Assembly (NCBI RefSeq): GCF_017922435.1
Contig: NZ_VDEZ01000006.1
Location: 124,001 to 188,000 of the forward strand
Direction: 5' to 3'
Source of the DNA: Thalassospira sp. ER-Se-21-Dark
Lineage (GTDB): Bacteria; Pseudomonadota; Alphaproteobacteria; Rhodospirillales; Thalassospiraceae
Length of the DNA stretch: 64,000 bases
Positions 63,294 through 64,000 of the stretch are shown here, piece after piece. Each line of letters starts with the position of its first letter. Positions within the stretch are counted from its first letter, which is position 1. A model generated the notes under the pieces. It worked only from the letters and a program-made list of their open reading frames with translations, did no database searches and was not told the origin of the DNA. Made by a program: the position numbers and the translations under genes.

Positions 63294-64000
63294 ATGACCA
63301 CAGGCTTCCCCATCAACGCCCAAAACATCCTGCCCGATGACGCAAGTAATGCCGTCCTGATCGGGCGCATCTGGGACCCGCGCGTTTCCGGACCGACACC
63401 GGTGCTTCTTGATGGTGAAACGCTGCGCGATATCAGCAGTGTCGCACCGACCGTCAGCGAAATCCTTGAACTTGATGACGTTCTGGCAAAGCTTTCAAAT
63501 CCGGCAAGCTTCCCGACTGTCGCCACACTCAGTGATATTCTTGACCAGTCCCGTCCGGGGGCCGATGAAAACACCCCGCATCTTCTGTCCCCCAATGATC
63601 TGCAGGCGATCAAGGCAAGCGGCGTGACCTTTGTTGCAAGCCTTCTTGAACGCGTGATCGAGGAACAGGCGCGCGGTGATTCAAGCAAAGCCGATCAGAT
63701 CCGCACCGAGATCACCGGCATTATCGGTGATGACCTCTCACAGATCGAACCGGGTTCGCAAAAGGCCGCCGATATCAAGACCGTGCTGCTCGAAAAAGGC
63801 GCGTGGTCGCAATATCTTGAAGTCGGCATCGGTCCGGATGCGGAAATCTTTACCAAGGCGCCGGTCATGTCGGCTGTCGGGCATGGCGCGCATGTCGGCC
63901 TGCACCCGATTTCAACCTGGAACAACCCGGAACCGGAAGTGGTTCTGACCGTAACATCAAAGGGCAAGATCGTTGGTGCGACACTTGGCAATGACGTCAA
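63294..64000 (+). CDS. Fumarylacetoacetate hydrolase-fold protein (keto-deoxy-pentonate dehydratase-like), partial
   Basis: 235 residues are visible from ATG 63294 (MTTGFPINAQNILPDDASN) and the frame is open at the window edge. Segments VLIGRIWDPRVSGPTPVLLDG, GVTFVASLLERVIEEQARGD, YLEVGIGPDAEIFTKAPVMS and VGLHPISTWNNPEPEVVL match FAH-fold proteins of sugar-acid pathways, in which the Glu residues of NNPEPEVVL bind the metal. Likely reaction: 2-keto-3-deoxy-pentonate to 2-oxoglutarate semialdehyde (Weimberg pathway). Next in the operon after the transporter genes. Confidence 0.85.
   Translation, partial: MTTGFPINAQNILPDDASNAVLIGRIWDPRVSGPTPVLLDGETLRDISSVAPTVSEILELDDVLAKLSNPASFPTVATLSDILDQSRPGADENTPHLLSPNDLQAIKASGVTFVASLLERVIEEQARGDSSKADQIRTEITGIIGDDLSQIEPGSQKAADIKTVLLEKGAWSQYLEVGIGPDAEIFTKAPVMSAVGHGAHVGLHPISTWNNPEPEVVLTVTSKGKIVGATLGNDV

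Noticed and set aside
1..64000. Mobile elements, prophage or genomic island borders
   Set aside because: No transposase, integrase, terminal repeats, tRNA-linked duplications or abrupt base-composition shift could be seen.

Overview
The window looks like the chromosome of a marine alphaproteobacterium of the Rhodospirillales, most like Thalassospira. This rests on a two-piece (permuted) tmRNA with the alphaproteobacterial tag ANDNNAPVAVAA, an SspB-alpha adaptor, a bo3-type oxidase operon with SURF1, and a methylated-amine cluster of the marine type. The genus is inferred from gene content, not from a search. I see no insertion sequence, prophage, CRISPR array, rRNA or tRNA.

Layout. 1-4.4 kb: class I fumarase (cut by the window edge), sspB, tmRNA, a glycolipid-binding-fold protein, thyA-folA. 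4.5-7.3 kb: TetR regulator, methyltransferase, peroxiredoxin-like protein, glutathione transferase. 7.4-14.3 kb: cyoABCD-SURF1 and a divergent MFS transporter. 14.4-22 kb: two divergent GSTs, a chemoreceptor, a lipoprotein esterase, TspO, a DUF3750 protein and an AraC regulator. 22-28 kb: aldehyde dehydrogenase, UPF0178 protein, MFS transporter, cold-shock protein, DEAD-box helicase. 28-32 kb: a sulfur locus (TetR, periplasmic rhodanese, YeeE transporter, and a translationally coupled Cys-rich NPC-repeat protein). 32-34 kb: nadK-argE.

34-56.7 kb is the centrepiece: an apparently complete route from trimethylamine to glutamate plus one-carbon units. Tmm makes TMAO, Tdm cleaves it to dimethylamine and formaldehyde, DmmDABC makes methylamine, GmaS makes gamma-glutamylmethylamide, MgsABC makes N-methylglutamate, and a heterotetrameric sarcosine-oxidase-like enzyme (probably N-methylglutamate dehydrogenase) releases glutamate and methylene-THF. 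PurU can drain formyl-THF to formate. Two regulators (GlxA/AraC type and XRE-cupin), an ammonium-transporter family protein and an unlisted 54-residue membrane protein sit inside the cluster. A GCRTTCGCGAACARG site lies in the same orientation upstream of both the dmm-tmm and the mgs-gmaS operons and is a candidate cluster operator.

56.8-64 kb is a pentose oxidation locus: sugar-acid dehydratase and aldose dehydrogenase, divergent from XylF-XylH-XylG-type ABC transporter genes and a fumarylacetoacetate-hydrolase-fold gene that runs off the end, consistent with a Weimberg-type pathway.
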